Shown here: piece after piece, positions 17,443-25,607 of the stretch | How the letters are laid out: each line of letters begins with the position of its first letter | Numbering within the stretch: the first letter of the stretch is position 1 | NCBI GenBank assembly: GCA_017411605.1 | Contig: JAFQPR010000026.1 | Span: 1-49,109 of the forward strand | Direction of reading: 5' to 3' | Length of the DNA stretch: 49,109 nt | Source of the DNA: Clostridia bacterium | Lineage (GTDB): Bacteria > Bacillota > Clostridia > Oscillospirales > CAG-272 | Notes under the pieces: model-generated | Seen by the model: only the letters and a program-made list of their open reading frames with translations | Told to the model about the DNA's origin: nothing | Databases searched by the model: none | Translations under genes and position numbers: made by a program

Positions 17443-17901
17443 ATGAACGAGATATCCGATTTTGAATATATGGAAGAAGCAATTGCGGAAGCAAAGCTTG
17501 CAGAAGATATCGACGAGGTTCCAATCGGCGCTGTTATCGTCAGGGATGGCAAAATAATAGCGCGAGCGCATAACACGAGAGAGAGTTCCAAGTGCGCAAC
17601 TCACCACGCAGAAATACTTGCTATCGAAGAAGCTTGCCGTACTCTTGGCGGTTGGCGTCTTCCCGAAACAACAATCTACGTTACTCTCGAGCCTTGCGCT
17701 ATGTGTGCCGGAGCTATAATCAACGCAAGAATACCAAACGTTGTTTACGGTGCTCCCGACCTCCGATTCGGCGCATTCGGCTCACTTATCGATCTTTCAG
17801 AGATACCTCTTAACCATAAGCCCGAGATAAGACGTCACGTGCGCTGTGAAGAATGCAAAAATCTTCTTGGAGAATACTTCCGAAAAAAACGCAAAAAATA
17901 A
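17443..17901 (+). CDS. tadA: tRNA adenosine(34) deaminase
   Basis: A 152-residue zinc deaminase that converts A34 to inosine in the anticodon of tRNA-Arg(ACG). The active site is intact: HAE (His55, Glu57) and PCAMC (Cys85, Cys88). The segment VVYGAPDLRFGAFGS and the basic C-terminus (RKKRKK) fit tRNA binding. GGGGG lies before the ATG. It is the last gene of the rnr-CPBP-tadA run and is followed by a clear terminator. Confidence 0.93.
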   Translation: MNEISDFEYMEEAIAEAKLAEDIDEVPIGAVIVRDGKIIARAHNTRESSKCATHHAEILAIEEACRTLGGWRLPETTIYVTLEPCAMCAGAIINARIPNVVYGAPDLRFGAFGSLIDLSEIPLNHKPEIRRHVRCEECKNLLGEYFRKKRKK

Positions 17902-17910
17902 ATATACATA

Positions 17911-17954
17911 AAGCTCCCCGGAACAGACACACCGCGGGAGCTTATTATTTTTTT
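17911..17954 (+). terminator. Terminator after tadA
   Basis: AAGCTCCC and GGGAGCTT pair around a 17-nt loop, with a second CCGG/CCGC-type inner pairing possible, followed by ATTATTTTTTTT. Confidence 0.85.
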
Positions 17955-17971
17955 TAAAAAGGTTACCGAAT

Positions 17972-19135
17972 ATGAAAATAACAGAAGTAATAAGCGATAC
18001 CAATATAGGTGGGGCGGGAGTTCTCCTGGCTTCCCTAGCGGAAGGACTCAAGAATGAATTTGAAATTGAGGTGATAATGCCAAGAGGCTCGCTCTTGTAT
18101 AACAAAATGCCAAGCGGTATTAAAATAACCGAACTGCAGATTGCAAAGGACAGAAGCTTTTCCGGCGCAGACTTCCCTCTTTTTTACCGATATTTTCTAA
18201 AAACAAAGCCCGATATTATTCATACCCATGCATCCCTTACGGCAAGGCTTGCGGGCAAGCTTGCCACGGGCGCATTCTGCCTATCCACAAGGCACTGCGC
18301 AAGACCGATAGGTAAAGCTGCAGGCACTTCTCCGATAAAAAGCAAAGCGTATAATTTCTGCACCGATCTCACAGTATCCACAGCAGACTTTGCAACACAC
18401 AATTTAATATTTGAGGGAGTTGACGAAAACCGCATAATTACCATTAAAAACGGCTCTCCGGACCTGAAAAAGTGTGTTACGGGTGCCACTATATCGGTTT
18501 TTGAGAGCCTTGGGCTTTCTCCTGACACTAAAATTATAGGCTCAGTCGCAAGGCTCGAAAAGGTCAAAGGGCAAGACCTGATACTGAGAGCCGCGCCGGA
18601 GATACTTGCTCATTTTCCAAAAGCGCATTTTTTATTTCTCGGCGCGGGAAGTATGAAGTGCGAATATAAGAAGCTCGCCGCAAATCTCGGGATAGAGAAA
18701 AACGTTACGTTTCTCGGGTTCGTTGACAATCCGGAAAATTATCAACAGATCTTTACGGTCAACGTGAATTCATCCAGAGGAACGGAAACCTCTTGCCTTG
18801 CTATCTCTGAATGTCTGTCGCTCGGTATACCTACGGTTGCTTCAGACTTTGGAGGAAATACTGAGATGATAAAGGATTTCAAAAACGGTTTTATATTCTC
18901 TTCGGATAACCCCCACGTGCTTTCTTGTATTATAATAAGACTTCTTCGCGATACCGCGCTATATCAAAAGCTGTCAATCGGCGCAAGAGAAAGCTATCTT
19001 AAATTCTTTTCGAGAGACAGAATGATAGATGATTACAAAAAGCTTTTTCACCGTTTGGACTCTGAGCGTCAAGCAAAAAGGAGATATGCGCGAAGTCGGA
19101 GCAGCGTATTACAAAACACGGCGGACGACCGTTAA
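17972..19135 (+). CDS. GT4-family glycosyltransferase
   Basis: A 387-residue GT-B glycosyltransferase. The N-terminal half starts MKITEVISDTNIGGAG, the usual acceptor-domain opening with a glycine-rich loop. The donor half has GSVARLEKVKGQD and LGFVDNP. The family's E-x7-E motif appears as ETSCLAISECLSLGIPTVAS (about 272-291). It probably transfers a sugar onto a lipid or glycan in the cytoplasm for surface polysaccharide, in keeping with the O-antigen ligase-like gene nearby (20476-22347). It lies alone between a terminator and the rimM promoter. Substrate unknown. The last ~25 residues are Arg/Ser-rich and not conserved. Confidence 0.83.
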   Translation: MKITEVISDTNIGGAGVLLASLAEGLKNEFEIEVIMPRGSLLYNKMPSGIKITELQIAKDRSFSGADFPLFYRYFLKTKPDIIHTHASLTARLAGKLATGAFCLSTRHCARPIGKAAGTSPIKSKAYNFCTDLTVSTADFATHNLIFEGVDENRIITIKNGSPDLKKCVTGATISVFESLGLSPDTKIIGSVARLEKVKGQDLILRAAPEILAHFPKAHFLFLGAGSMKCEYKKLAANLGIEKNVTFLGFVDNPENYQQIFTVNVNSSRGTETSCLAISECLSLGIPTVASDFGGNTEMIKDFKNGFIFSSDNPHVLSCIIIRLLRDTALYQKLSIGARESYLKFFSRDRMIDDYKKLFHRLDSERQAKRRYARSRSSVLQNTADDR

Positions 19136-19167
19136 TTGTTATTTATGCGTATATTATTTAAAAAAGA

Positions 19168-19197
19168 TTGACAACAGTTCTCTTTTTATGTTAAAAT
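19168..19197 (+). promoter_or_regulatory. rimM-trmD promoter placed for a leaderless mRNA
   Basis: Consensus TTGACA (19168-19173), an 18-bp spacer and TAAAAT (19192-19197). The rimM ATG is at 19205, only 7 nt after the -10 box, so transcription should start at or within a base or two of the start codon. Confidence 0.75.
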
Positions 19198-19204
19198 ACA
19201 AAGT

Positions 19205-19717
19205 ATGAAAAAAGAGTTTCTTGAATGTGGAAAAATCGTTGGCGCTCACGGCGTCAAGGGATTGGCTAAGGTTGAAAGCTGGTGCGACTCGCCTAAAATT
19301 CTTGCTGCGCAAAAGCGCGTTTTCCTTGCCGAAAAGGACGGCAGCTACAAGGAAGTCAAGATAGAGTCAGCATCCGTTTCGGGACCTTTGGTTCTTATGA
19401 TGCTCTCGGGTGGCTTTGACAGAGAGCAGATACAGGGTATGAAAAACACCGTGCTTTATCTTAAAAGAGAAGATATCCCCTTGAAAAACGGCGCTATACT
19501 CCTCGCTGATATAATAGGCCTTGACGTTGTTGATATCGACACGGGTATCACCTACGGTCGAGTCAAAGACATAACAGAGGCTCCGAGGTCACGCATATAT
19601 GTGGTAGAACAAAAGGACGGACGAGAGGTTCTTATTCCCGACGTTAAAGAATTTATCAAGGAGATAGACGCCGAACGCGGAGTGCTGATACGCACCATCC
19701 CCGGCTTCTTTGACTAA
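19205..19717 (+). CDS. rimM: Ribosome maturation factor RimM
   Basis: A 170-residue 16S processing protein needed for late 30S head assembly. The N-terminal RimM domain opens CGKIVGAHGVKGLAKVESW, and the C-terminal PRC-barrel starts near residue 97 (GAILLADIIGLDVVD), ending with the family-type LIPDVKEFIKEIDAERGVLIRTIPGFFD. No ribosome binding site is visible before the ATG and the promoter is only 7 nt away, which suggests a leaderless transcript. One base separates its stop from trmD. The usual neighbours rpsP, KH-domain gene and rplS are absent. Confidence 0.94.
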   Translation: MKKEFLECGKIVGAHGVKGLAKVESWCDSPKILAAQKRVFLAEKDGSYKEVKIESASVSGPLVLMMLSGGFDREQIQGMKNTVLYLKREDIPLKNGAILLADIIGLDVVDIDTGITYGRVKDITEAPRSRIYVVEQKDGREVLIPDVKEFIKEIDAERGVLIRTIPGFFD

Positions 19718-19718
19718 T

Positions 19719-20486
19719 ATGAAATTTCACGTTATGACGCTTTTCCCCGAGCTTATAGAAAACGTTCTCGGCGAGAGCATTATAGGCAGAGCGAGAAAAG
19801 ACGGTTACATCTCGCTTGAATGCTATAACATACGCGATTATTCGACCGATAAGCACAGAAAGACAGATGATACTCCATTCGGCGGCGGTATGGGTATGGT
19901 AATGACTTGCCAGCCTATATTCGACTGCTTTGATGCGGTTAAGAAAAACATACCCGATAACGCCCGTACCCGTGTTATATATATGTCGCCTAAGGGCAGA
20001 CATTTCACGCACGAGGTCGCAAGAGAGTTTGCAGAGTACGACGAGCTCATTTTCCTTTGCGGTCACTACGAGGGGGTTGACCAAAGAGTTATTGACGCTA
20101 TCGTTGACGAGGAGCTTTCCATAGGCGATTACGTCGTTACAGGCGGCGAAATACCCGCCTGCATCGTTATAGACGCAACCTCAAGACTCATTGACGGAGT
20201 CCTTGCATCAAAGGAGTGCTACGAGGACGAATCCGTTGCATCGGGCATTCTCGAATATCCGCAGTACACCAAGCCGAGAAGCTACAACGGAATGGAGGTT
20301 CCCGAGGTGCTTCTTTCGGGTGACCATAAAAAAATCTCAAGGTGGCGTCTTGAAGAGTCTGTAAAGATAACGAAAGAAAGACGCCCCGACCTGCTTCTCC
20401 TTCACCCCGAATTTGAAGAATCGCTCAAGCCAAAGGTGAAGAAAACAAGAAAAAGAAAGGTAATTGACGAGCCAAATGAAGTCTAA
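19719..20486 (+). CDS. trmD: tRNA (guanine37-N1)-methyltransferase
   Basis: A 255-residue SPOUT-class enzyme that makes m1G37 with SAM to prevent frameshifting. Recognisable elements are MTLFPEL, DDTPFGGGMGMVM (about 51-63), the knotted SAM site HYEGVDQRVID followed by LSIGDYVVTGGE, and the C-terminal tRNA-binding domain ending HWRLEESVK-like (SRWRLEESVK). It starts with the ATG at 19719, one base after the rimM stop; a TTG at 19710 is in frame but would overlap rimM. The basic C-terminal tail KPKVKKTRKRK is a lineage extension. Confidence 0.95.
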   Translation: MKFHVMTLFPELIENVLGESIIGRARKDGYISLECYNIRDYSTDKHRKTDDTPFGGGMGMVMTCQPIFDCFDAVKKNIPDNARTRVIYMSPKGRHFTHEVAREFAEYDELIFLCGHYEGVDQRVIDAIVDEELSIGDYVVTGGEIPACIVIDATSRLIDGVLASKECYEDESVASGILEYPQYTKPRSYNGMEVPEVLLSGDHKKISRWRLEESVKITKERRPDLLLLHPEFEESLKPKVKKTRKRKVIDEPNEV

Positions 20487-22347
20487 GTTTTTGGATTTTA
20501 TCTTCGGATACGAGGACTCGGAAAAAAACTTTGAAGAAAGCGCTATAGCAAAAGCGGAGAAGAGATTTTCCGACAAGATTATCAGCGGTATAGGTTCAGC
20601 ATATTCAAAAAGAGTCCTATCAAGCCCCGCGGTCGGCTTTATATCAAGCTTAAGAAGCGCGCTTGCTCACGCATCCGTTAAAAGCTACGGTATACTGTTC
20701 CTTGCTTTCGGACTTATTACTATGCTTGCGAACTTCGCCGAGTATTATTTCCGTGATCTTCCCGAAAGTCCCGCGTTTGAACTTGTTGTCGGAATTGTAT
20801 TTGCGGTAATTTCCGTTCCGCTGCTTTTTGTGGATACGCCGCTTTCGGATATGCTGGAACGAATTCCCCTCACCGAGTTTATTTTATTTGATTTCTTCTG
20901 TCTTCGAAGAAGCGCATCTTTTAAAAAACAAAATGAAAAACAGGAGCTCTCGTGGCTTATTCCAATATTTGCCGCCGCTGTTCTGGCAACGTTCGGTTTT
21001 CTATTCCCTCTTCACATCGTGATAATAGCCACGCTTGTGCTTGTCGTTCTCGCTCTTGCATTATCATCACCCGAGTTTTCGCTGATGATAACGCTAATGC
21101 TTCTACCACTGATACCTATACTGCCACACTCTACACTGATTCTTACGGCGCTGATTTCCGTAACGGCAGTATCATACACAATGAAGGTATTGCTTGGGAA
21201 AAGGCTTTTTCACTTCGAGCAATACGATGCGATAATGCTTATATTCATGCTTTTCGTTCTTATAAGCGGAATATTCAACAAGGGTATCGTTTCATTTGAA
21301 AATTCGCTGGTCATCGTCGCTCTCGGATTTACTTATTTCCTTGTGAGCAACATTCTGATAAATCGCAGACTTGCCGAAAACGCAGTAAAAATTATCGTTT
21401 ATTCCTCCATTCCCACCGCAATCTACGGAATAATCACTTATTATTCAACATCAGCACGTCCGGAATGGCTTGATCCAACGTTCGATAATATTTCGTCGCG
21501 CGCTTATTCAACCTTTGGAAATCCAAACGTATTTGCGGTATTCCTTATCGTTGCACTGATATTCTCGGTAGCTCTCGTTTTTGAAAAAACAGAGAGAAAA
21601 TACGCTCTCGTATATGCGCTGACAGCCGCGCTCAATCTCTTCGTGCTCATACTTACGTGGACTCGCGGAGCATGGCTCGCCGTGATAATATCAGCTATCG
21701 GCTTTGCGATCATACGCAGCAGACGGTGCCCAAAGGCACTCCTCTTCCCTGCGCTGCTCGTGCCGCTTGCTTTGCCGTTCATTCCGTCCGGAATAACCGA
21801 AAGATTTCTTTCTATCTTTAATATGCAAGATTCCTCTCTTGCATCAAGGCTTTCGATTTGGCGCTCATCACTCCGTATGTTTATTGATAACATATTTATC
21901 GGTACGGGTGTTGGAAGCGATGCGTTTTCCGAAGAATTTCTGAAATACGCAGAGGACAGCGTTACCGCGCCCCATAGTCACAACCTTTTCCTTGAAATAG
22001 GCTGCGAGATAGGCGTCTTCGGGCTTCTTCTCTTTGTATTTATGTTGCTTATAAGAATAAGACACAGAGCAACCTACGCAAAATATGTCCGCAATTCATC
22101 CGTAGATAATCTATGCACTGTATCGGGTACCGTACTCTTTGCTCTTCTCGTTTTCGGTATGACGGATTACATTTGGTATAACTCAGCAATGTACGTGATG
22201 TTCTGGGCAGTATTCGGCATCGGTAGCGCAACGCTCAGAATCTCAAAAAAAGAATACGACGACTCTCTCATTGCAACTCCCGCCGAGGCGGAAGATTATT
22301 CAGCAGAGATAAACTTCTTAATTGAGCCGAAAAAGAAAAGAAACTAG
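20476..22347 (+). CDS. O-antigen ligase/polymerase-like membrane protein (Wzy_C family)
   Basis: A 623-residue protein with a ~70-residue cytoplasmic N-terminus and about a dozen hydrophobic helices. The region LTWTRGAWLAVIISAIGFAI followed by a large external loop and PHSHNLFLEIGCEIGVFGLLLF (around residues 495-520) is typical of the O-antigen ligase/polymerase family (PF04932), which joins or polymerises lipid-linked glycans outside the membrane. The charged C-terminus ends EPKKKRN. It begins inside the end of trmD (11-bp overlap) and may also start at a TTG at 20464. With the GT4 gene it suggests a surface glycan or teichuronic-type polymer. Closed by the terminator at 22407-22445. Confidence 0.82.
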   Translation: MKSKFLDFIFGYEDSEKNFEESAIAKAEKRFSDKIISGIGSAYSKRVLSSPAVGFISSLRSALAHASVKSYGILFLAFGLITMLANFAEYYFRDLPESPAFELVVGIVFAVISVPLLFVDTPLSDMLERIPLTEFILFDFFCLRRSASFKKQNEKQELSWLIPIFAAAVLATFGFLFPLHIVIIATLVLVVLALALSSPEFSLMITLMLLPLIPILPHSTLILTALISVTAVSYTMKVLLGKRLFHFEQYDAIMLIFMLFVLISGIFNKGIVSFENSLVIVALGFTYFLVSNILINRRLAENAVKIIVYSSIPTAIYGIITYYSTSARPEWLDPTFDNISSRAYSTFGNPNVFAVFLIVALIFSVALVFEKTERKYALVYALTAALNLFVLILTWTRGAWLAVIISAIGFAIIRSRRCPKALLFPALLVPLALPFIPSGITERFLSIFNMQDSSLASRLSIWRSSLRMFIDNIFIGTGVGSDAFSEEFLKYAEDSVTAPHSHNLFLEIGCEIGVFGLLLFVFMLLIRIRHRATYAKYVRNSSVDNLCTVSGTVLFALLVFGMTDYIWYNSAMYVMFWAVFGIGSATLRISKKEYDDSLIATPAEAEDYSAEINFLIEPKKKRN

Positions 22348-22406
22348 AAATACGCATAAAATCTCTGATTTTGCATAAACTTTTATCGTAATAAAAAACA
22401 CATGAC

Positions 22407-22445
22407 AATACAGGGTATCTCCGCTGCGGGACACCCTGTATTTTT
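22407..22445 (+). terminator. Terminator after the O-antigen ligase-like gene
   Basis: AATACAGGGT (22407-22416) pairs with ACCCTGTATT (22433-22442) around a GC-rich inner pairing CCGC/GCGG, followed by TTTTT. It covers the open frame upstream of the next gene and so decides that gene's start. Confidence 0.85.
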
Positions 22446-22452
22446 AAAAAAT

Positions 22453-22821
22453 ATGCGATTTAGTAAACAATTATTGTCCATTTTTGTAGACTTTCTCTTC
22501 TTATTGACTCTCTTTTCTATAATGGTTTTATCGGTTTTCATAATCAAGAATATGCTTTACCCGGAGGGTAAGGGTGGCAGCACTCTGGTTATAAGAACGG
22601 AAAGAATGCCTATTGAGTTTCGGAATACTATTCAAAAAAACGAAGTGATATACGATACTCTGACGAAAAGGAAAGTCGGAGAAATCAGAGAAATTCAGAG
22701 CGAATATGATGCTGACACAGTTTCATATATTATCACTATTGATGCAAAATTCACGCCGAGATCAGAGAGTCTCAGAACTAAGTCTTTATGGTTCAAATAT
22801 TATACCGAGAGGTTTGATTGA
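22453..22821 (+). CDS. Small membrane-anchored protein, possibly DUF4330-like
   Basis: A 122-residue protein with one N-terminal membrane helix (about 8-35, LLSIFVDFLFLLTLFSIMVLSVFII) and a soluble, mostly external beta-rich part. The pattern TLVIRTERMP...VIYDTLTKRKVGEIREIQ resembles DUF4330 proteins, which sit in Firmicute and cyanobacterial genomes without known function. The start is uncertain: the frame is open from 22402 but that part is a terminator hairpin, so I use the ATG at 22453, which has no good ribosome binding site. It is followed by a similar small protein with a 4-bp overlap. Confidence 0.5.
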   Translation: MRFSKQLLSIFVDFLFLLTLFSIMVLSVFIIKNMLYPEGKGGSTLVIRTERMPIEFRNTIQKNEVIYDTLTKRKVGEIREIQSEYDADTVSYIITIDAKFTPRSESLRTKSLWFKYYTERFD

Positions 22822-23189
22822 AAATGATTAGGATAAACGGCTTTAGCGCTTTTTGCATCCTTTCTCTGCTTGCAGCCTTTTTTGTTTTAGGCTGCCATCT
22901 TGGAGATGAGCGCAACGAATACAGCTCTATAATATTCAGCGTTACTATTCATCCCGACAAGATTTCAGGCACCCCCGACAGCGGCGCCGTAGCTCTTATT
23001 GACGGTAAGTATGAATGCTCGGTTGAAAAATACGAAAGTGAAAAAATAGTGCTTATCTGCGAAGGAAGCTATACCGAAGCGGGTTATCTACTTTCGGGAG
23101 CAAAATATCTTTCTTTAAATCAACCTGTAAAAGCCATTCAGGATTGGGGGTACTTTGAGGGCAGAATATATGAAATCAAAAGTTCCTAA
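22818..23189 (+). CDS. Small membrane-anchored protein, partner of the preceding gene
   Basis: A 123-residue protein. One N-terminal hydrophobic segment (about 8-26, FSAFCILSLLAAFFVLGC) ends in VLGC, which could be read as a weak lipobox. The rest is soluble and beta-rich, with GAVALIDGKYECSVEKYE recalling the domain layout of the upstream protein. Start: a TTG at 22818 overlaps the upstream stop (TTGA) and has GAGAGG five bases before it; an ATG lies at 22824. Function unknown; both genes are probably co-translated and act at the membrane next to the surface-glycan gene. Confidence 0.5.
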   Translation: MKMIRINGFSAFCILSLLAAFFVLGCHLGDERNEYSSIIFSVTIHPDKISGTPDSGAVALIDGKYECSVEKYESEKIVLICEGSYTEAGYLLSGAKYLSLNQPVKAIQDWGYFEGRIYEIKSS

Positions 23190-23358
23190 GCTTTTATTCA
23201 TTACAGTAAGAAAAATATTTTGCCTTACTTTTCTGCCGTAATCCCCTCTGTTTCAATGATAAACGCGAAAAACAAATTCCTTTTTTTTAAAATTCTCGAA
23301 TTTTTACAAAAAATTACAGAAAAAAGCTCCATTTTGCAAGTAATTTTTAAAAAAGGTA

Positions 23359-23387
23359 TTGATTTTTATTTCTTTATTTGATATACT
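23359..23387 (+). promoter_or_regulatory. Promoter of the HPr-like gene
   Basis: TTGATT (23359-23364), a 17-bp spacer and TATACT (23382-23387). The ATG is at 23424 after AAGGAGTG. Confidence 0.8.
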
Positions 23388-23423
23388 TGTACTACTAACG
23401 GAAATCTCCAAGGAGTGTAACAA

Positions 23424-23687
23424 ATGATTACTCGCAACGTAACAATGGAGAACGGTGTAGGCCTCCACGCAGGTCCCGCTTCGCTCTTTATTCAAAAGGC
23501 AAATTCTTATAAGAGCTCTATCTGGGTAGAAAAGGACGATTGCCGCGTAAATGCTAAGAGCTTGCTTGGCATTCTATCGCTCGGTATCTCAAAAGGTACT
23601 ACTATCACAATTATTGCTGACGGAATTGATGAGGCTGAAGCTATTAGCGGTCTTTCCGAGCTTATCGCGGGCGGCTTCAATCACTGA
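23424..23687 (+). CDS. HPr-family phosphocarrier-like protein with Arg17 replaced by Gly
   Basis: An 87-residue protein of the HPr fold. His15 (PEP-dependent phosphorylation site) is in GLHAGPA and Ser46 (HPr kinase site) in AKSLLGILSLG, both at canonical positions. Arg17, which in classical HPr (GLHARPA) stabilises phospho-His15, is Gly here. The context beside uvrC resembles that of the Crh-like regulatory paralogues rather than a pts operon. It may therefore be a regulatory HPr (CcpA partner through Ser46-P) rather than a sugar-PTS carrier; that is inference. Own promoter and terminator, so it is a single-gene transcript. Confidence 0.87.
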   Translation: MITRNVTMENGVGLHAGPASLFIQKANSYKSSIWVEKDDCRVNAKSLLGILSLGISKGTTITIIADGIDEAEAISGLSELIAGGFNH

Positions 23688-23717
23688 TTTCATTACATAA
23701 TAGTTCAGGTATAGTTT

Positions 23718-23745
23718 AAAACGGCAGTCTTTAGGCTGCCGTTTT
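23718..23745 (+). terminator. Terminator after the HPr-like gene
   Basis: Perfect 10-bp stem AAAACGGCAG/CTGCCGTTTT with an 8-nt loop. Confidence 0.85.
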
Positions 23746-23774
23746 GCCTTATAAAATCAGAAAGGAGTAGCAAG

Positions 23775-25607
23775 GTGACTATCATAGAAACACTTCGTAA
23801 CAAAGCGAATTCCCTCCCCGAGAGCCCGGGTGTTTACATTATGAAGGATTCGGCAAACAATATTATTTATGTCGGTAAATCAAAGAAGCTGAAGAACAGA
23901 GTCACAAGCTACTTCAGCACAAATCATACGTCGCCGAAAACCGCGAGAATGGTAAGCCTTGTACGCGACTTTGATTTTATACTTTGCAAGACAGAGATCG
24001 AAGCGCTGACGCTCGAAAATGTATTAATCAAAAAACATTCTCCAAAGTACAACATAAAGCTCAAGGACGCCAAGTCTTACCCATATATCAAGATAACAGC
24101 GGATGAATATCCGAAGCTTGTGGTCACCCGTGATAGGAAAAGTGATCGCGGCAGATATTTCGGCCCTTATCAAAGCGCCTCTATGGCGTATACCGCCCTC
24201 GAGACGGTCAAGAAGATATTTTCTTTGCCAACCTGCAAAAGATCATTCCCGAAGGATATAGGCAAGGAGCGTCCTTGTATCTATAAAGATATGGGAAGAT
24301 GCATAGCACCTTGCGCGGGCGGTGTCAGCTCCGAGGAGTATTCATATCTGGTCAAATGCGCGAGCCACGTACTTGACGGAAATATAAAAGACACAGAGAA
24401 GAGCCTTACAGAGGAGATGACTATTGCCGCCGAAGAGATGAACTTCGAGCGAGCGGCAGCCCTACGTGACAGTATAACGGCGCTGAAGCGACTCTCGGAT
24501 AAGCAGAAGGTCGTAGCCGACGCTAAGATAAACAGAGACGTATTTGCTCTCTACACGTCCGAAACGGAGGGAGTGCTTGCTACGCTTTCAATACGCGAGG
24601 GCTCACTCGTCGGAAAAAACGAATTTATCCTTTCCGCGGAAGCTCCAACATCACCCGAGGATATGCTTAACCTTATACTCAACTACTACGAAGGCGGCAT
24701 AAGTATTCCGCGCGAGGTAATGATAGACTTCAAGGCGGATGATGACGATACTGACCTACTATCCGAATATCTCACTCTTCTCGCAGGAAAGAAAATTACA
24801 GTCCGCACGCCCGAAAGAGGCGACGGACGCGCGCTTTGCGATATGGCATATGAAAACGCAAAAGAAGCGGCAAGGCAGTACAGACTCGATGGCGAGAGGG
24901 ATAACAAGAGCTTGTCCAGGCTCGCGACTCTTTTGGGACTTGAATACGTACCGCAAAGAATAGAAGCATACGATATATCAAATATAGGCGATGAGTGCAT
25001 TGTCGCATCAATGGTCGTTTGCGTCGGCGGCAAAATGAAGAAAAGTGAATACAGAAGCTTCAAAATAGCAACGACCGACGGACGCGACGACTATGCTTCA
25101 ATGAGAGAGGCGTTGACGAGAAGACTTTCTCATATCGGCGACGGCACGCAATCTCTCGGAGAGCGTCCCGATCTTATTCTGCTTGACGGTGGAGAAACGC
25201 ACGTTGGAGCCATAGCTCCCATCCTAAAGAAAATGGAACTCGATATTCCACTCTTCGGAATGGTTAAGGATGACTTCCACAAAACGAGAGCTATCACCGA
25301 CGGTAAAAATGAGATTTCAATAGCTTTTGAAACGAATGTGTACACTTTTGTTTACAATATACAAGAAGAAGCGCATAGATTTGCTTATCTCAACTCACAA
25401 AGTTCGAAATTAAAAAGCTTAACAAAATCATCTCTCGAAAACATTCCAGGCATAGGCAAAAAGAAAGCGAAGCTGCTTCTTTCCGCAATGCCGTTATCAG
25501 ATCTCAAGATTGCAGAGATATCCAAGCTTGAAAAAATCAAGGGTATCTCGAAAAAGGATGCCGAGAATATATACGAATACTTTAAAAATATCGGAAATGA
25601 AGGTTAA
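23775..25607 (+). CDS. uvrC: Excinuclease ABC subunit C
   Basis: A 610-residue nucleotide excision repair nuclease. Domains in order: GIY-YIG nuclease (GVYIMKDSANNIIYVGKSKKLKNRV, about 19-43), UVR domain contacting UvrB (about 200-240, EEMNFERAAALRD), the C-terminal RNase H-like nuclease with YDIS (about 399-402) and LLDGG, and tandem HhH motifs (IPGIGKKKAKLL and IKGISKKDA). It cuts on both sides of a lesion with UvrAB. It starts with GTG at 23775 after GGAG. The rsmD start overlaps its stop by one base. Confidence 0.95.
   Translation: MTIIETLRNKANSLPESPGVYIMKDSANNIIYVGKSKKLKNRVTSYFSTNHTSPKTARMVSLVRDFDFILCKTEIEALTLENVLIKKHSPKYNIKLKDAKSYPYIKITADEYPKLVVTRDRKSDRGRYFGPYQSASMAYTALETVKKIFSLPTCKRSFPKDIGKERPCIYKDMGRCIAPCAGGVSSEEYSYLVKCASHVLDGNIKDTEKSLTEEMTIAAEEMNFERAAALRDSITALKRLSDKQKVVADAKINRDVFALYTSETEGVLATLSIREGSLVGKNEFILSAEAPTSPEDMLNLILNYYEGGISIPREVMIDFKADDDDTDLLSEYLTLLAGKKITVRTPERGDGRALCDMAYENAKEAARQYRLDGERDNKSLSRLATLLGLEYVPQRIEAYDISNIGDECIVASMVVCVGGKMKKSEYRSFKIATTDGRDDYASMREALTRRLSHIGDGTQSLGERPDLILLDGGETHVGAIAPILKKMELDIPLFGMVKDDFHKTRAITDGKNEISIAFETNVYTFVYNIQEEAHRFAYLNSQSSKLKSLTKSSLENIPGIGKKKAKLLLSAMPLSDLKIAEISKLEKIKGISKKDAENIYEYFKNIGNEG

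Noticed and set aside
22402-22452. Longer N-terminus for the small protein at 22453
   Set aside because: These bases form a GC-rich hairpin plus T run, a terminator of the gene before.
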